Origin: an uncultured Collinsella sp.
Lineage (GTDB): Bacteria > Actinomycetota > Coriobacteriia > Coriobacteriales > Coriobacteriaceae
NCBI GenBank assembly: GCA_958346935.1
Contig: CATVTM010000022.1
Span: 1-26,853 of the forward strand
DNA length: 26,853 bases
Reading direction: 5' to 3'
Position 1 is the stretch's first letter. Each line of letters begins with the position of its first letter. This document shows positions 1 to 8,147 of this stretch, one piece after another. The notes below the pieces were generated by a model. It had not been told where the DNA came from, did not search any database, and saw only the letters and a program-made list of their open reading frames with translations. Both the position numbers and the translations under genes were made by a program.

Positions 1-55
1 CCTCCTGTTGCCATAAGCGGCTTGGGCCCATTCCACGCACCGATGCACATAACAT

Positions 56-93
56 AAAAGCGCCGCCGCGGACGCTCACGCATCCGCGGCGGC
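56..93 (-). terminator. Intrinsic terminator after the exported amidohydrolase
   Basis: A perfect 11-bp inverted repeat (62-72 with 83-93, arm GCCGCCGCGGA, 10-nt loop) lies about 75 bases beyond the stop of the minus-strand amidohydrolase. It is followed on that strand by TTTT after a short GC spacer. The stem and U-tract fit a Rho-independent terminator. Bases 1-55 hold nothing I can assign. Confidence 0.75.
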
Positions 94-168
94 CTGCGCT
101 AAATCGCGAAGACTAGCAACCGAGTGTTCTGCCGAACAGACCGTCCGCTCTTCACCTCGATCGACCGA

Positions 169-1971
169 TTATCCCTCGTATACGATACGGCCATCGGAGA
201 CAGTGAACAGAATCTTGGTATCGGAGATCTTCTTGGGATCGCAATGAAGGATGTCTTGGTCGAGCACCGTGAGGTCGGCGAGCTTGCCCACCTCGAGCGT
301 ACCGATTTTATCCTCCATGTAGTTCTCGAAGGCAACGTTTTTGGTATATGCCTCGAGCGCCTGATATGCCGTGATGGCCTGCTCGGGCCAACGGTACATA
401 TCGGTGTCCTCCTCCTCGGGATACGGGCTGTTGCGCGTAACGGCCACCTCGATCTCCTCGAGCGGCGCATAGCCGGTGACCGGGCCATCGCTCGCACCGG
501 AGATAAAACAGCCGGCCTCGAGCATGTTCTTGACGGGGTAGAACTTCATGGCGCGATCCTCGCCCACCATGGCGATCTCGAGGTCGCACAAAGAATCGTG
601 ATACATCCACAGGAACTGCAGCGCGCACACGATGTCGAGATCGGCGACGCGCTGAATGTCCTCGTCGGTAATTGCGCACACATGCGTCATGGTGTTGCGG
701 CGATCATCGCGCTCGCCGTTCTCCTTGACGCAGCGCTCGTAGGCATCGAGTGTATTGTGGACGGCGCCGTCGCCGATCGCGTGAACATGAATCTGAACAC
801 CCTCTTTGTCGAGGGCGGCCACCATGTCGCTGAACTCCTGCTGATCCCAGACGGACTCGCCGTGCCAGTTATCTCCCTTACCGGCGGCGGAGGTATATGG
901 CTCGAGCATCACGGCGCTGCCGCCCTCGGTAACGCCATCGGAGTAGATCTTGACCGTACCGGTAGAGATCATGTTGCTATCGAACTTCTTGAGGTCCTTC
1001 ACGGTTTTAAGGGCCTCTTTAGCCGTCATGCCGGGCACAATGGTAGGAAGTACTCGCATGCGCAGGTTAAGCTTGCCATCTTTCTCAAGGTCAGTATAGA
1101 ACTGGCAATCCTGTGCCGTAGACTTTCCCACGACGCTTATGTTGGTAATGCCGGTGATGCCGTATTTCGTAGCCACCTGCTGGTACTTGTCGATAGCGTT
1201 CTCAAGCTCCTTGTCCGTATGCTCGACGGAGACAACCTCCCTCACCATAGTGGCAGCAGAATCGATCAAGTAGCCAGTCGCCTCGCCGTTTGCATCGCGG
1301 GTGATGATGCCGCCCGTGGGATTGGGGGTATCGTTATCGATGCCCGCAAGCTCGAGCGCACGGCTGTTGACCCACACCGAATGATAGGAAACATCGCACA
1401 GCATGATGGGCTTATCGGAGCAGATCTCATCGAGAATGGACTTGTTGGGGCCGGGATTGGTGCCATCCTCTTGCTCGAAGGCGTTGATCATGAACGAGCC
1501 GCCAACGTAAGCCTCATCATCGGGATGCTTGGTTACAAAATCACTGATCACCTTCTTATACTCATCGATCGTGGTGCTCTTGGTAAGATCGATCTCGTAC
1601 AGTGCGGTCACCCAGTTGCCCGGAGCGTGGATATGGCCGTCCATAAAGCCGGGAGTCACCATACCGCCATCGAGATCGATGACGCGCGTGTTGTCATCGA
1701 TGTACTCGTCAACACCGGAGTCTTCGCCTACATATACGATTTTGTTGCCCGAGACAGCCAGGGCGGCCGCGGTGTCGCCCTCTTTGACCATCGTCTGAAT
1801 CGTGCCGTTACGAAAGACGATGGATGCCTTATCGGAAATCGCGCTGCCGGTGCTTCCGGCATTTGAAGAATTGTTGGCGCAGCCGGCGGCACCCACCGCA
1901 ACAGCCGCGGCGCCCAACGTGCTCAGGCCGAGAAAGCTTCTACGGGAAACGGGAGGGATAGAGGTCTTCAT
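169..1971 (-). CDS. Tat-exported lipoprotein amidohydrolase, YtcJ-like (Amidohydro_3)
   Basis: A 600-residue metal-dependent amidohydrolase. The N-terminus carries a twin-arginine motif (SRRSFLG, residues 9-15), a hydrophobic stretch and a lipobox-like AAGC ending at Cys31, so it is probably exported folded and lipid-anchored on the outer face of the membrane. DGHIH (111-115) is the first metal-binding motif. The later HVHAIGDGA and SGASDGPV segments match the other conserved His and Asp positions of the YtcJ/Amidohydro_3 branch, whose known members hydrolyse N-formyl or other amide bonds. The substrate cannot be read from sequence. I chose ATG 1971 because AAAGGTGG lies at the right distance; a GTG nine bases upstream is possible. 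It is 138 bp downstream of a membrane LuxR regulator on the same strand, which probably controls it. Export is unusual for this family, whose members are mostly cytosolic. Confidence 0.85.
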   Translation of the reverse strand: MKTSIPPVSRRSFLGLSTLGAAAVAVGAAGCANNSSNAGSTGSAISDKASIVFRNGTIQTMVKEGDTAAALAVSGNKIVYVGEDSGVDEYIDDNTRVIDLDGGMVTPGFMDGHIHAPGNWVTALYEIDLTKSTTIDEYKKVISDFVTKHPDDEAYVGGSFMINAFEQEDGTNPGPNKSILDEICSDKPIMLCDVSYHSVWVNSRALELAGIDNDTPNPTGGIITRDANGEATGYLIDSAATMVREVVSVEHTDKELENAIDKYQQVATKYGITGITNISVVGKSTAQDCQFYTDLEKDGKLNLRMRVLPTIVPGMTAKEALKTVKDLKKFDSNMISTGTVKIYSDGVTEGGSAVMLEPYTSAAGKGDNWHGESVWDQQEFSDMVAALDKEGVQIHVHAIGDGAVHNTLDAYERCVKENGERDDRRNTMTHVCAITDEDIQRVADLDIVCALQFLWMYHDSLCDLEIAMVGEDRAMKFYPVKNMLEAGCFISGASDGPVTGYAPLEEIEVAVTRNSPYPEEEDTDMYRWPEQAITAYQALEAYTKNVAFENYMEDKIGTLEVGKLADLTVLDQDILHCDPKKISDTKILFTVSDGRIVYEG

Positions 1972-2063
1972 ATAACCCACCTTTCTGTTGACATCGCCGC
2001 GCTTTCGCGACGCTCGCTATCACCTGAATAGCACCCCCCGGTATAAACTTGTCTGCACAAACG

Positions 2064-2104
2064 GGGTTATTGCCGTAAGCGGAGGCTTATATCCCCTATA
2101 ACCC
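2064..2104 (-). other. Nested hairpin between regulator and amidohydrolase
   Basis: GGGTTAT and ATAACCC (7 bp, perfect) enclose a second hairpin, TAAGC-GGAG-GCTTA. It lies just after the stop of the LuxR gene and before the amidohydrolase start. There is no U-tract, so it may be a processing or attenuation structure rather than a terminator. Beside it are TAAAC (2044-2048) and AAAC (2059-2062), which resemble the candidate operator half-sites at the other LuxR loci. Confidence 0.4.
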
Positions 2105-2109
2105 TGCCT

Positions 2110-3072
2110 TTAACCTGCCCAAAAGTTCTGAAGAAGCTCGGACCGCGATGAGACACCGCATTTACGGAATATCGTGTGAACATGCGATTTGACCGTACCG
2201 ACAGAGATAAATAAATCATTCGCTATGGCGCGGTTATCCTGGCCATCGAGCAGAAGGTCGAGCACTTCGCGTTCACGCGCGGAGATATCGTGTTGGTCGC
2301 AGAATGCCGAGAAGCGGACCTCCGCAATCTGTTTGGCAGAGGTGCCAAACGTTGTGGGCGGAGCAGAAAAGCGCAACGCCAAGATCTGCGACGCCGTACG
2401 AACGGTATATATCGCGGCCACCACGCTCATGATGTTCTCTGGGATGTTTCTGCCGTAGGAAAAATACAGGTAATCGATGACTTCGATCCGCCCAATATTC
2501 AGCCCGAGAACGCGTACATCCTCGATCAGAACAAACGCCGTCAACACAGCCATCACAATAAGAAACCTGCCGTAGCGTGCGTAGAAGCTCTTTCGCGCCA
2601 ACGGCTTGCTTTTGCGGTAGCAGACGAAAATCATGCCAAACGCCACGAACATGAACAAGGAACGCAACGCATAAAAGGCGAGTTGTTTGATTGAATCGGG
2701 CTGCAACACAAGCGACATGGCCTCGAAAGCAGAAAAGGCGATGCAGGGCACGAGCATGTGAAGCCGGCTCGTCTTGTTTACGATCGCCAATGCAAATGCC
2801 CACATGCTCGCCATGATTCCAATCGATAGGACGAGTTTCGTTATGGGGTGAGTCATGGGAAATTGGCTGCTGAGGATATCTGCCATCATCTTACGGCCCT
2901 GATACTCATCGAGGAATACGATGGCACTTTCGAGCATGTCGAAGAAAAAGAAGGCCGAGACCGTCAAGTAGCTTGTTCGATGTGAGACGAGGTACGTGCA
3001 TACCGATACGCACACCGCCACCATGCAAACCAAGACGAACGTGATTCCGTAGAAGAAGTAGAACGCGCTCAC
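2110..3072 (-). CDS. Membrane-bound LuxR-family transcriptional regulator
   Basis: A 320-residue one-component regulator. Residues 1 to about 230 form roughly seven hydrophobic segments. The C-terminus, from about 263, is a LuxR/GerE helix-turn-helix (ISAREREVL, then GTVKSHVHTIFRKCGV). There is no receiver or kinase domain, so the membrane part is presumably the sensor. It shares FLDEY (53-57), an ED pair (184-185) and RNIPEN (208-213) with the two other membrane LuxR proteins in this window, at matching positions. The start is GTG, with AAAGG about 7 bases upstream. It lies directly upstream of the exported amidohydrolase on the same strand, so that gene is the likely target. Regulators of this type are expanded in Coriobacteriia, where they often neighbour catabolic enzymes. 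Ligand and DNA site are unknown. Confidence 0.85.
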   Translation of the reverse strand: MSAFYFFYGITFVLVCMVAVCVSVCTYLVSHRTSYLTVSAFFFFDMLESAIVFLDEYQGRKMMADILSSQFPMTHPITKLVLSIGIMASMWAFALAIVNKTSRLHMLVPCIAFSAFEAMSLVLQPDSIKQLAFYALRSLFMFVAFGMIFVCYRKSKPLARKSFYARYGRFLIVMAVLTAFVLIEDVRVLGLNIGRIEVIDYLYFSYGRNIPENIMSVVAAIYTVRTASQILALRFSAPPTTFGTSAKQIAEVRFSAFCDQHDISAREREVLDLLLDGQDNRAIANDLFISVGTVKSHVHTIFRKCGVSSRSELLQNFWAG

Positions 3073-3107
3073 TATCGGGCCTTTCGCTTATTGATATGTG
3101 CTACGGA

Positions 3108-3157
3108 TAAATTTTGCGCCAAAGACATGCAGATCGCTGTCTTCAGCGCAAAATTTA
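3108..3157. repeat. 50-bp near-perfect inverted repeat upstream of LuxR gene
   Basis: Outer arms TAAATTTTGCGC (3108-3119) and its exact complement (3146-3157) enclose inner arms AAGACA (3122-3127) and TGTCTT (3138-3143), separated only by CA dinucleotides. The loop is 10 nt. It is AT-rich compared with its surroundings and lies 36 bp upstream of the minus-strand LuxR start. It may be an operator for a dimeric regulator, a cruciform or a leader hairpin. There is no adjoining U-tract. Confidence 0.7.
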
Positions 3158-3222
3158 ACCAAAGAAAGGAGGGGTGGAAGACGCATATCCCCCACCCCAG
3201 CGCATGGGCGAAACTGGCCAGA

Positions 3223-3290
3223 ATGAGAGTGGATAATCTCCCGTTTTTGGCCTATACCAGCGCTAAAAGTGGGAGATTATCCACTCTCAT
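3223..3290. repeat. Long hairpin element with 26-bp stem
   Basis: Arms 3223-3248 and 3265-3290 pair over 20 perfect bases, starting ATGAGAGTGG. On the plus-strand RNA two G-U pairs and four U-A pairs extend this to 26. The loop is 16 nt. It sits in the 366-bp gene-free gap between the LuxR and acetyltransferase genes. A perfect stem this long without a U-tract resembles a REP- or MITE-like dispersed repeat more than a terminator. A weaker 7-bp repeat (GGGGTGG/CCACCCC) lies just before it at 3171-3198. I see no gene in 3073-3438. Confidence 0.65.
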
Positions 3291-3438
3291 CGAGCAAGTG
3301 TCCGAAAATCCGCCCTCATTCCTTCTTAGGGCCCTCCGTCCCCGAGGATTCGAGGCTCGCCTGCCGAATGGTCGATGCGGCCGTCCTGCGTCCATGTCAC
3401 ACTCAGGGGTGGCCTGACCCAACTTGGAAGGAGCCTCC

Positions 3439-4083
3439 ATGAGCCTTGACAACATAACCCTGCGCGCCGCCACGCTCGACGACCTGGACGGCATCGCTGC
3501 CATCTACAACCAGCTGTGGTGCAACACACTGCGCAACCGCGGCGACGTCGAAGCCGCCGATTTCTGCGCGCGTTTTAACATCGCCATGCAGCTGCAGCGC
3601 TCCCCCATCGCACTCGTCGCCGAGACCGAGGGCCGCATTATCGCCGCCTGCTGCATCGGCATCTTCGAGGACGGCAAGCCGCGTACCAATCCCACCTGGG
3701 AGCCCCGTTACGACGAGCTGTTTATCCAGGCAACCGAGATGGCAAAGACCGCCGATGCCAAACTCGAGGGCTCACTCTTTGGCGATAGCCGCGAAAAGGC
3801 CACGGCCGACCGCTTTGCCGCCACAGGTAACGAGTACGCCCAGGGTCAGCTCAACCTGATCATCATTGTGCCCGAGTGGCAGGGCAAGGGACTCGGCCGC
3901 GCGCTCATCGACCTTGCGCGCGCCGAGCTCGCCAAGGCAGGCTGCACCAAATTCTTCCTGATGAGCGACTGCAACTCCGACTGGCAGTTTTACGAGCACC
4001 TCAACATGAAGCGCATCCTAGAAGACCACAGCCAAGACACCGGTGACGGCTTTATCGTCTACATGTACGGCGGCACGCTCTAA
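3439..4083 (+). CDS. GNAT-family N-acetyltransferase
   Basis: A 214-residue Gcn5-related acetyltransferase that should transfer an acetyl group from acetyl-CoA to an amine; the substrate is unknown. The acetyl-CoA-binding motif A is clear: a beta strand (LNLIIIV) followed by QGKGLG at 148-153, then a helix. The C-terminal SDWQFYEHLNMKRI resembles the usual motif B, where an aromatic residue sits beside the CoA. A stretch of about 45 residues (85-130) between the early beta strands and motif A is longer than in a minimal GNAT fold and may form a substrate lid. The start is ATG 3439, preceded by GGAAGGAG at good spacing; an in-frame TTG at 3424 lies within that binding site and is unlikely. It is a single gene, convergent with the next one. 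Confidence 0.8.
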   Translation: MSLDNITLRAATLDDLDGIAAIYNQLWCNTLRNRGDVEAADFCARFNIAMQLQRSPIALVAETEGRIIAACCIGIFEDGKPRTNPTWEPRYDELFIQATEMAKTADAKLEGSLFGDSREKATADRFAATGNEYAQGQLNLIIIVPEWQGKGLGRALIDLARAELAKAGCTKFFLMSDCNSDWQFYEHLNMKRILEDHSQDTGDGFIVYMYGGTL

Positions 4084-4113
4084 GTACCCCTTCAATCAAG
4101 GTGCGCCGGGCAC

Positions 4114-4154
4114 CCGGCCCTTGGCCTCTGCCCAGGAATAACCCAGGGGGCCGG
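4114..4154. terminator. Possible bidirectional terminator between convergent genes
   Basis: CCGGCCC (4114-4120) and GGGCCGG (4148-4154) pair across a 27-nt spacer in the 82-bp gap between the convergent acetyltransferase and AlbA_2 genes. No U-tract follows on either strand, so the call rests on position and stem only. Confidence 0.3.
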
Positions 4155-4165
4155 ACCGCCCGTCC

Positions 4166-5716
4166 CTAAACCTGCCCGACAGCGCGATATCTCGTCGCCC
4201 GAGCGCGCCCCTCTTTAACGAGTGCGCCTTCCTCAAGCAAACCGTTGATAACCCGCAGCGTCACGTCGCGCCCAGTTCCCAGAGCGTCCGAAGCATCCTG
4301 GCGCGTAAAACCGCGGGGCCGCTCAAGGGCAAAGCGAATCAAGGCGCGAGCGTATCCACCACGTCGCTCGTCCGAGACATCCTGTAGCATCGCGGACGCC
4401 TTGCACGCAACATCAAAGCCAAGCTCCTCCACGAGCTTGGCACGCACCTCGTGGCCGCAGTCGCCATTCATCGACACGTGCCCCTCTCGCTGCGCTCGCA
4501 CGGATGCAAACGCCTGCGAAACATCGGGCGGCAGCGCCCCTTCCCGCTCGAGCTGCTCATAATCGCTGTAATCCCCACGCAAGTTGGGACCGCTATTGCC
4601 ACGAGGCGTCAGATAGGAATTGCGCACGGCGTTGACGTTGGGCAGCGACAACCTAAACATTGCAGGGTAGGCGCAGACTTCGGGTTCCAACCCTTCCGCC
4701 TCATAGAGCGCACGGATCCCCTTGAGGCCCGTTCCAAACGCCTCAACCATCCCCAGACGCAAAAAGAGCAGTTGCAGCTTTGGATTCCGAGCGTCCGAGC
4801 CGCCCGCAAGCGCCTCCTCGACGCTGATGTGCTGCGGCCCTCCCGCATTGGTAAATTCAAGCGCCGTACGGCTCATCTTGATAAGAGACGCCACCGAAGA
4901 TTCGTAGTCGCGATGGATAAACAGGTTCAGAATTCCCTCTCGAACAGCCTCGCGGGGATAGTCGTCCTTATCTATGCGATCGAGCCTTCCCGGCACAAAG
5001 TACATACGCGTTGCGTTCGATATATTGAGGAACCGTTCGATATCCTCTATCTGCCTGAAGATCGAGCCCTCGCCATCCTGACGGTCGATAAACTCGGTAT
5101 ACGCATCGTCGTTGAAGAGGCCAGCGCGGACTGCAAAGGGGTTTTGGTCAGAGACCAGCAGTGCCAAATTGGTGTAAAAGCCCAGCTCATCGATAAGGCC
5201 GAGATTCTTTTGAGAGGTTTGGTCAAACGTAATCTCCGCGCGCCTAAAGACCCGCTCGGCTTCAAAAAACGTCAAGCTCTGTTCATGAGAGCGCGCGGTC
5301 TCAAAATAATCGCCGTCGGTGCGCTTGATCATCGAGCGGATCTGGGCCATCTCGATGGGCACGTTGGCAGGACCTAGGCGCCGATATACCCCGGCGGGAA
5401 CAAATCCCTTCGAGCACAGGCAGTACGGCTTGTGAGGACCCGCTTCCACCTCGATTTTCACCAACGCTGCGCCATCGATGTCCAATGCGGAGACCGTCGT
5501 GATTTCAGAAACGTCGGGATACACGCCATCGGTTATTGCATTAGAGCATTGAAGCATGGTGGCATCGATATCGTCCACGCCGACGATGCTGCCAAAATCG
5601 TCGATTCCGATATACAAGGTACCGCCATTCGAATTGGCAAACGCCACCACAGCTTTGAGCAGCTTAGGGGTAAATGTGCACTTGAACTCCACGGTCTCAC
5701 TTTCAACAAGCTGCAT
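4166..5716 (-). CDS. AlbA_2/Schlafen-like DNA-binding regulator with ATP-binding-like domain
   Basis: A 516-residue protein of the COG2865 type. The N-terminus has the AlbA_2 (Schlafen-like) signature: ESETVEFK near residues 5-12, then AFANSNGGTLYIGIDDFG at about 25-42. The middle (EGILNLFIHRDY, LEFTNAGGP, FGTGLKGI) matches the degenerate HATPase_c_4 domain found in this family. The last 60 or so residues look like a winged helix (RQDASDALGTGRDVTLRVINGLLEEGAL). Such proteins are usually annotated as transcriptional regulators, but few have been characterised. ATG 5716 is preferred to ATG 5731 because AGGGGG precedes it with about 6 bases of spacing, and the upstream ATG lies within that leader. 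The promoter carries repeated 11-bp palindromes, so the protein probably represses itself. It is a single gene with no obvious partner. Confidence 0.8.
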   Translation of the reverse strand: MQLVESETVEFKCTFTPKLLKAVVAFANSNGGTLYIGIDDFGSIVGVDDIDATMLQCSNAITDGVYPDVSEITTVSALDIDGAALVKIEVEAGPHKPYCLCSKGFVPAGVYRRLGPANVPIEMAQIRSMIKRTDGDYFETARSHEQSLTFFEAERVFRRAEITFDQTSQKNLGLIDELGFYTNLALLVSDQNPFAVRAGLFNDDAYTEFIDRQDGEGSIFRQIEDIERFLNISNATRMYFVPGRLDRIDKDDYPREAVREGILNLFIHRDYESSVASLIKMSRTALEFTNAGGPQHISVEEALAGGSDARNPKLQLLFLRLGMVEAFGTGLKGIRALYEAEGLEPEVCAYPAMFRLSLPNVNAVRNSYLTPRGNSGPNLRGDYSDYEQLEREGALPPDVSQAFASVRAQREGHVSMNGDCGHEVRAKLVEELGFDVACKASAMLQDVSDERRGGYARALIRFALERPRGFTRQDASDALGTGRDVTLRVINGLLEEGALVKEGRARATRYRAVGQV

Positions 5717-5724
5717 GCAACCCC

Positions 5725-5772
5725 CTATCATCGACTATCGACGATTCTAGACCAACTATCGACGATAAGCAA
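5725..5772 (-). promoter_or_regulatory. Promoter with repeated palindromic operators for the AlbA_2 regulator
   Basis: On the minus strand TTGCTT (5767-5772), a 17-bp spacer and TAGAAT (5744-5749) form a good sigma-70-type promoter, about 30 bp upstream of the start codon. The palindrome TATCGACGATA fills the spacer (5757-5767). A 10-of-11 copy overlaps the -10 (5736-5746), and a partial copy, TATCATCGA, follows at 5726-5734. The two main copies are 21 bp apart, two helical turns, so proteins bound to both would sit on the same face and block RNA polymerase. Confidence 0.7.
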
Positions 5773-5830
5773 GGTCCCTGGTACCCTCGCTTAGACCCGA
5801 GTGCCCGCGTGCAACGCTGCCCGCCGCACG

Positions 5831-5863
5831 CAAAAGAGCCCGCCAGCGTGTGCGCCAGCGGGC
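5831..5863 (-). terminator. Intrinsic terminator after the lone agmatine deiminase
   Basis: GCCCGC (5838-5843) and GCGGGC (5858-5863) enclose GCG-TGTG-CGC, forming a two-part stem with a tetraloop. On the minus strand it is followed by TCTTTTG. It lies 43 bases past the deiminase stop. Stem, short loop and U-tract fit a Rho-independent terminator. Confidence 0.75.
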
Positions 5864-5905
5864 CCCAGGTCATATCGACACTACCCCGTGTGCCTGCAAC
5901 CGCCT

Positions 5906-7027
5906 CTACTTGCAGCGCGCCTTGGGCTGCTGCTGGGTGATGCAGTGGATGTTGCCGCCACCATAGATGACCTCGCGCGTCATGATGCCGATGACCTCGC
6001 GATTCGGATAGGCAGCCTGGATATCCTTGAGTGCCTGGGCATCGTTGGGGTCGCCAAACTGTGGCACCAGCACCGCCCCGTTGATGGGCAGGAAGTTGAG
6101 GTAGCTGGGCTCAAAGGCGTCCTCGGGAGTACGCGGCAGCACTCCCTCGACGGGGTCAATCGTGCTGGCCTCCTCTTCGGTCATATATACCGAGGTCGCA
6201 GGCATAATCACCTTGTGGATCTTGAGCTTGCGGCCACGGGCATCCGTCGTCTCGGAAAGCGTCTTATACGCCTCTTGGCACTCCTTGTAGAACTTATGGT
6301 TGGGATCATCGGTCCACATGCAGCAGACCTCGCCGGGCGCACTAAAGCATGCGACGTCGTCCACGTGCCCGTTGGTCTCAAACGGGTCGATGCCATCCTT
6401 GATCCAAATGACCTTCTCGATGCCCAGGTACTCGGCAAGCTTCTCCTCGATCTGCTCCTTGGTGTACTGGGGGTTGCGGTCCTCATTGAGCAGGCACATC
6501 TCGGTGGTCACCACGGTGCCCTGGCCGTCGCAGTTAAACGAGCCGCCCTCGAGGATGTAGTCCTCGGGACGATAGCGGTTGACCTGCTCGAGCTGTGCCA
6601 CCTGCAAGCCGATGCTCGCATCCTTGTCCCACGGGAAATACAGACCGTCGATAAAGCCGCCATACGCGTTAAAGTGGAAGTGCGAGAGTGCCACGTCGCC
6701 CTTGTCGTTGACAAGGAACGCCGGGCCGGGATCGCGAATCCAGCTGTCGTTGTACTCCATGTGGATAACGCGCACGTTCTCAACGCCGTCGAAGATCTCA
6801 CACACCGCGGGGAAGTCTTCGGTGTTGACGCCCACAGTGATGGGCTGAAAACGTGCAACGGTCTTGATGATCTCGGTGAAGACCTTCTGCGCCGGCTTGG
6901 CACCGCAGCGCCACACATCCGAGCGATGCGGCCACAAAATCCAGGTGCGCTCCTGCTCTTCGTACTCGCCGGGCATGTAGAATCCGTCCTTCTTTGGCGT
7001 AGACTCGCTCTCGTAAATGGTCTTCAT
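5906..7027 (-). CDS. aguA: Agmatine deiminase (first copy)
   Basis: A 373-residue agmatine deiminase of the guanidine-modifying enzyme superfamily. It hydrolyses agmatine to N-carbamoylputrescine and ammonia in the cytosol. The family motifs are intact: NDSWIRDPGP (93-102), EGGS (160-163), NGHVDD (219-224, with the catalytic His) and the C-terminal GGGNIHCITQQQP, whose Cys362 is the expected nucleophile. The length matches the family (about 365-375). The start is ATG, preceded by TTAGGAGCC. It stands alone, away from the carbamoyltransferase operon at 13-19 kb, and is divergent from a soluble LuxR-type regulator that probably controls it. A second, longer paralog lies in that operon. The KARCK tail adds a spare cysteine of no known role. 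Confidence 0.93.
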   Translation of the reverse strand: MKTIYESESTPKKDGFYMPGEYEEQERTWILWPHRSDVWRCGAKPAQKVFTEIIKTVARFQPITVGVNTEDFPAVCEIFDGVENVRVIHMEYNDSWIRDPGPAFLVNDKGDVALSHFHFNAYGGFIDGLYFPWDKDASIGLQVAQLEQVNRYRPEDYILEGGSFNCDGQGTVVTTEMCLLNEDRNPQYTKEQIEEKLAEYLGIEKVIWIKDGIDPFETNGHVDDVACFSAPGEVCCMWTDDPNHKFYKECQEAYKTLSETTDARGRKLKIHKVIMPATSVYMTEEEASTIDPVEGVLPRTPEDAFEPSYLNFLPINGAVLVPQFGDPNDAQALKDIQAAYPNREVIGIMTREVIYGGGNIHCITQQQPKARCK

Positions 7028-7051
7028 GTTGGCTCCTAACGATATGGACGA

Positions 7052-7183
7052 CCCTTTGTGATGACGGCCCCATTGTGCGGCTCCGGAAGCCCACTCTCAA
7101 TGGGCCTAGGGGACCCTTTCGCCACCCAAAAGGACACCGTTCACTGACCTAAAGTTCTAGTGGCGCGCGAGACGTGTCATACT
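7052..7183. promoter_or_regulatory. Divergent promoter region between aguA and soluble LuxR gene
   Basis: This 181-bp gap must hold promoters for both genes. A bulged inverted repeat (GGCCCCATTG with CAATGGGCC) lies toward the deiminase. On the plus strand a weak TTCTAG (7155-7160), a 17-bp spacer and CATACT (7178-7183) could drive the regulator. Both hexamers are poor matches, so the promoter call is tentative. Confidence 0.3.
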
Positions 7184-7208
7184 GACAAAGCCGCATGAAA
7201 GGACATCC

Positions 7209-8009
7209 ATGACCAATACCACGCATACCCGCTTTAACCCCGATGAGATCCACGGGAGCCGCTGGTCCGCCCTCAACGAATGCGCCTTATGGATTCATGG
7301 CTGCGGCGACTTCGCCACGCTTCAAGCCGGGCTTCTTGATAGAGTTAATCAGGTGATATCGCACCGGGCCTCGATGTTTGATATCGCACGCGCCGGCACA
7401 CACGGACAGACAGAATTCGTAAGCCCCGTTGCCCGTGGCATGGCAGAAGACCAGCTCGAGAGCTACTACGAACGCTATGCCGCCTTTGACTACACCCTTT
7501 GGAGCTTTGACGTTCACAACGTGCATGTTTATCGCGACCTGGACCTCGTGGATGTCGAGCGCCGCAACGCAACGCCCATCTATCAGGAGTGGATGAAGCC
7601 GCTCGGCATCTACTATGGCTGCACTGCCACGCTCGCGCACGGGGGCACATCCCTGGGGTCGCTCACGCTGTTTCGCGCACGAGAAGCGGGGGATTTTTCG
7701 GACGAAGAGCTCGAAGCCCTACGCCAGCTCGCGCGGCACCTGAGCCTGCGCCTGTACGGGATCCTTGCGCAGAGCACCGCACAGCAAGCTTGCGAGAACC
7801 CCTTAGAGGCGCTCATCAGCGAGCTCGAAGTCCTCCCCCGCGAGGCAGAGGTGCTCAAGATGATGCTTGCCGGCAAGACCAACCGCGAAATGGCCGAGGA
7901 GCTCTATATCTCGGAGTCGACCGTAAAAAAGCATGTCAACGCCCTCTATCACAAGCTCGGCGTCAAAAACCGCCTGGGCCTCATGGCATTGGTTCGAGAA
8001 CAATCATAA
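7209..8009 (+). CDS. Soluble LuxR-family transcriptional regulator
   Basis: A 266-residue regulator with a C-terminal LuxR/GerE helix-turn-helix (about 208-266: LPREAEVLKMML, then ISESTVKKHVNALYHKLGV). The N-terminal 200 residues have no membrane segments and look like a mixed alpha/beta sensor, possibly GAF-like, but I cannot assign it firmly. It is therefore a cytosolic one-component regulator, unlike the three membrane LuxR proteins in this window. The ATG follows GAAAGGACATCC. It is divergent from the lone agmatine deiminase across a 181-bp gap, so agmatine or a product is a plausible signal; that link is inference from position only. Confidence 0.82.
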   Translation: MTNTTHTRFNPDEIHGSRWSALNECALWIHGCGDFATLQAGLLDRVNQVISHRASMFDIARAGTHGQTEFVSPVARGMAEDQLESYYERYAAFDYTLWSFDVHNVHVYRDLDLVDVERRNATPIYQEWMKPLGIYYGCTATLAHGGTSLGSLTLFRAREAGDFSDEELEALRQLARHLSLRLYGILAQSTAQQACENPLEALISELEVLPREAEVLKMMLAGKTNREMAEELYISESTVKKHVNALYHKLGVKNRLGLMALVREQS

Positions 8010-8070
8010 GCCGACCTTTAATTTGAAAGTAGCGCTGGTAGATTGCCTATTTGAACCTCGTTGCAAAGAA

Positions 8071-8103
8071 CCGCCGCAGACGCCTTGGGAGCATCTGCGG
8101 CGG
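8071..8103. terminator. Bidirectional terminator, LuxR gene / MATE gene
   Basis: A perfect 10-bp stem (CCGCCGCAGA at 8071-8080 with 8094-8103, 13-nt loop) lies between the convergent LuxR and MATE genes. On the minus strand it is followed by TTCTTTGC. On the plus strand the tail is only weakly U-rich. The arm closely resembles that of the terminator at 62-93. Confidence 0.65.
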
Positions 8104-8147
8104 CTTGCATTAAACAGTCGCTGTCATGTGTCGCAAGCGCGCGTTGG

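Noticed and set aside
124..1866. Long open frame on the plus strand opposite the exported amidohydrolase; similar ones lie opposite the other large genes (for example 9564-11318, 14898-16196 and 16378-17970).
   Set aside because: They lack binding sites and recognisable domains, and follow from the high GC third-position bias of the real genes on the other strand.
3165..3240. Tiny ORF after AAAGGAGG near 3174.
   Set aside because: The GTG is too close to the binding site and the frame is only about 20 codons.
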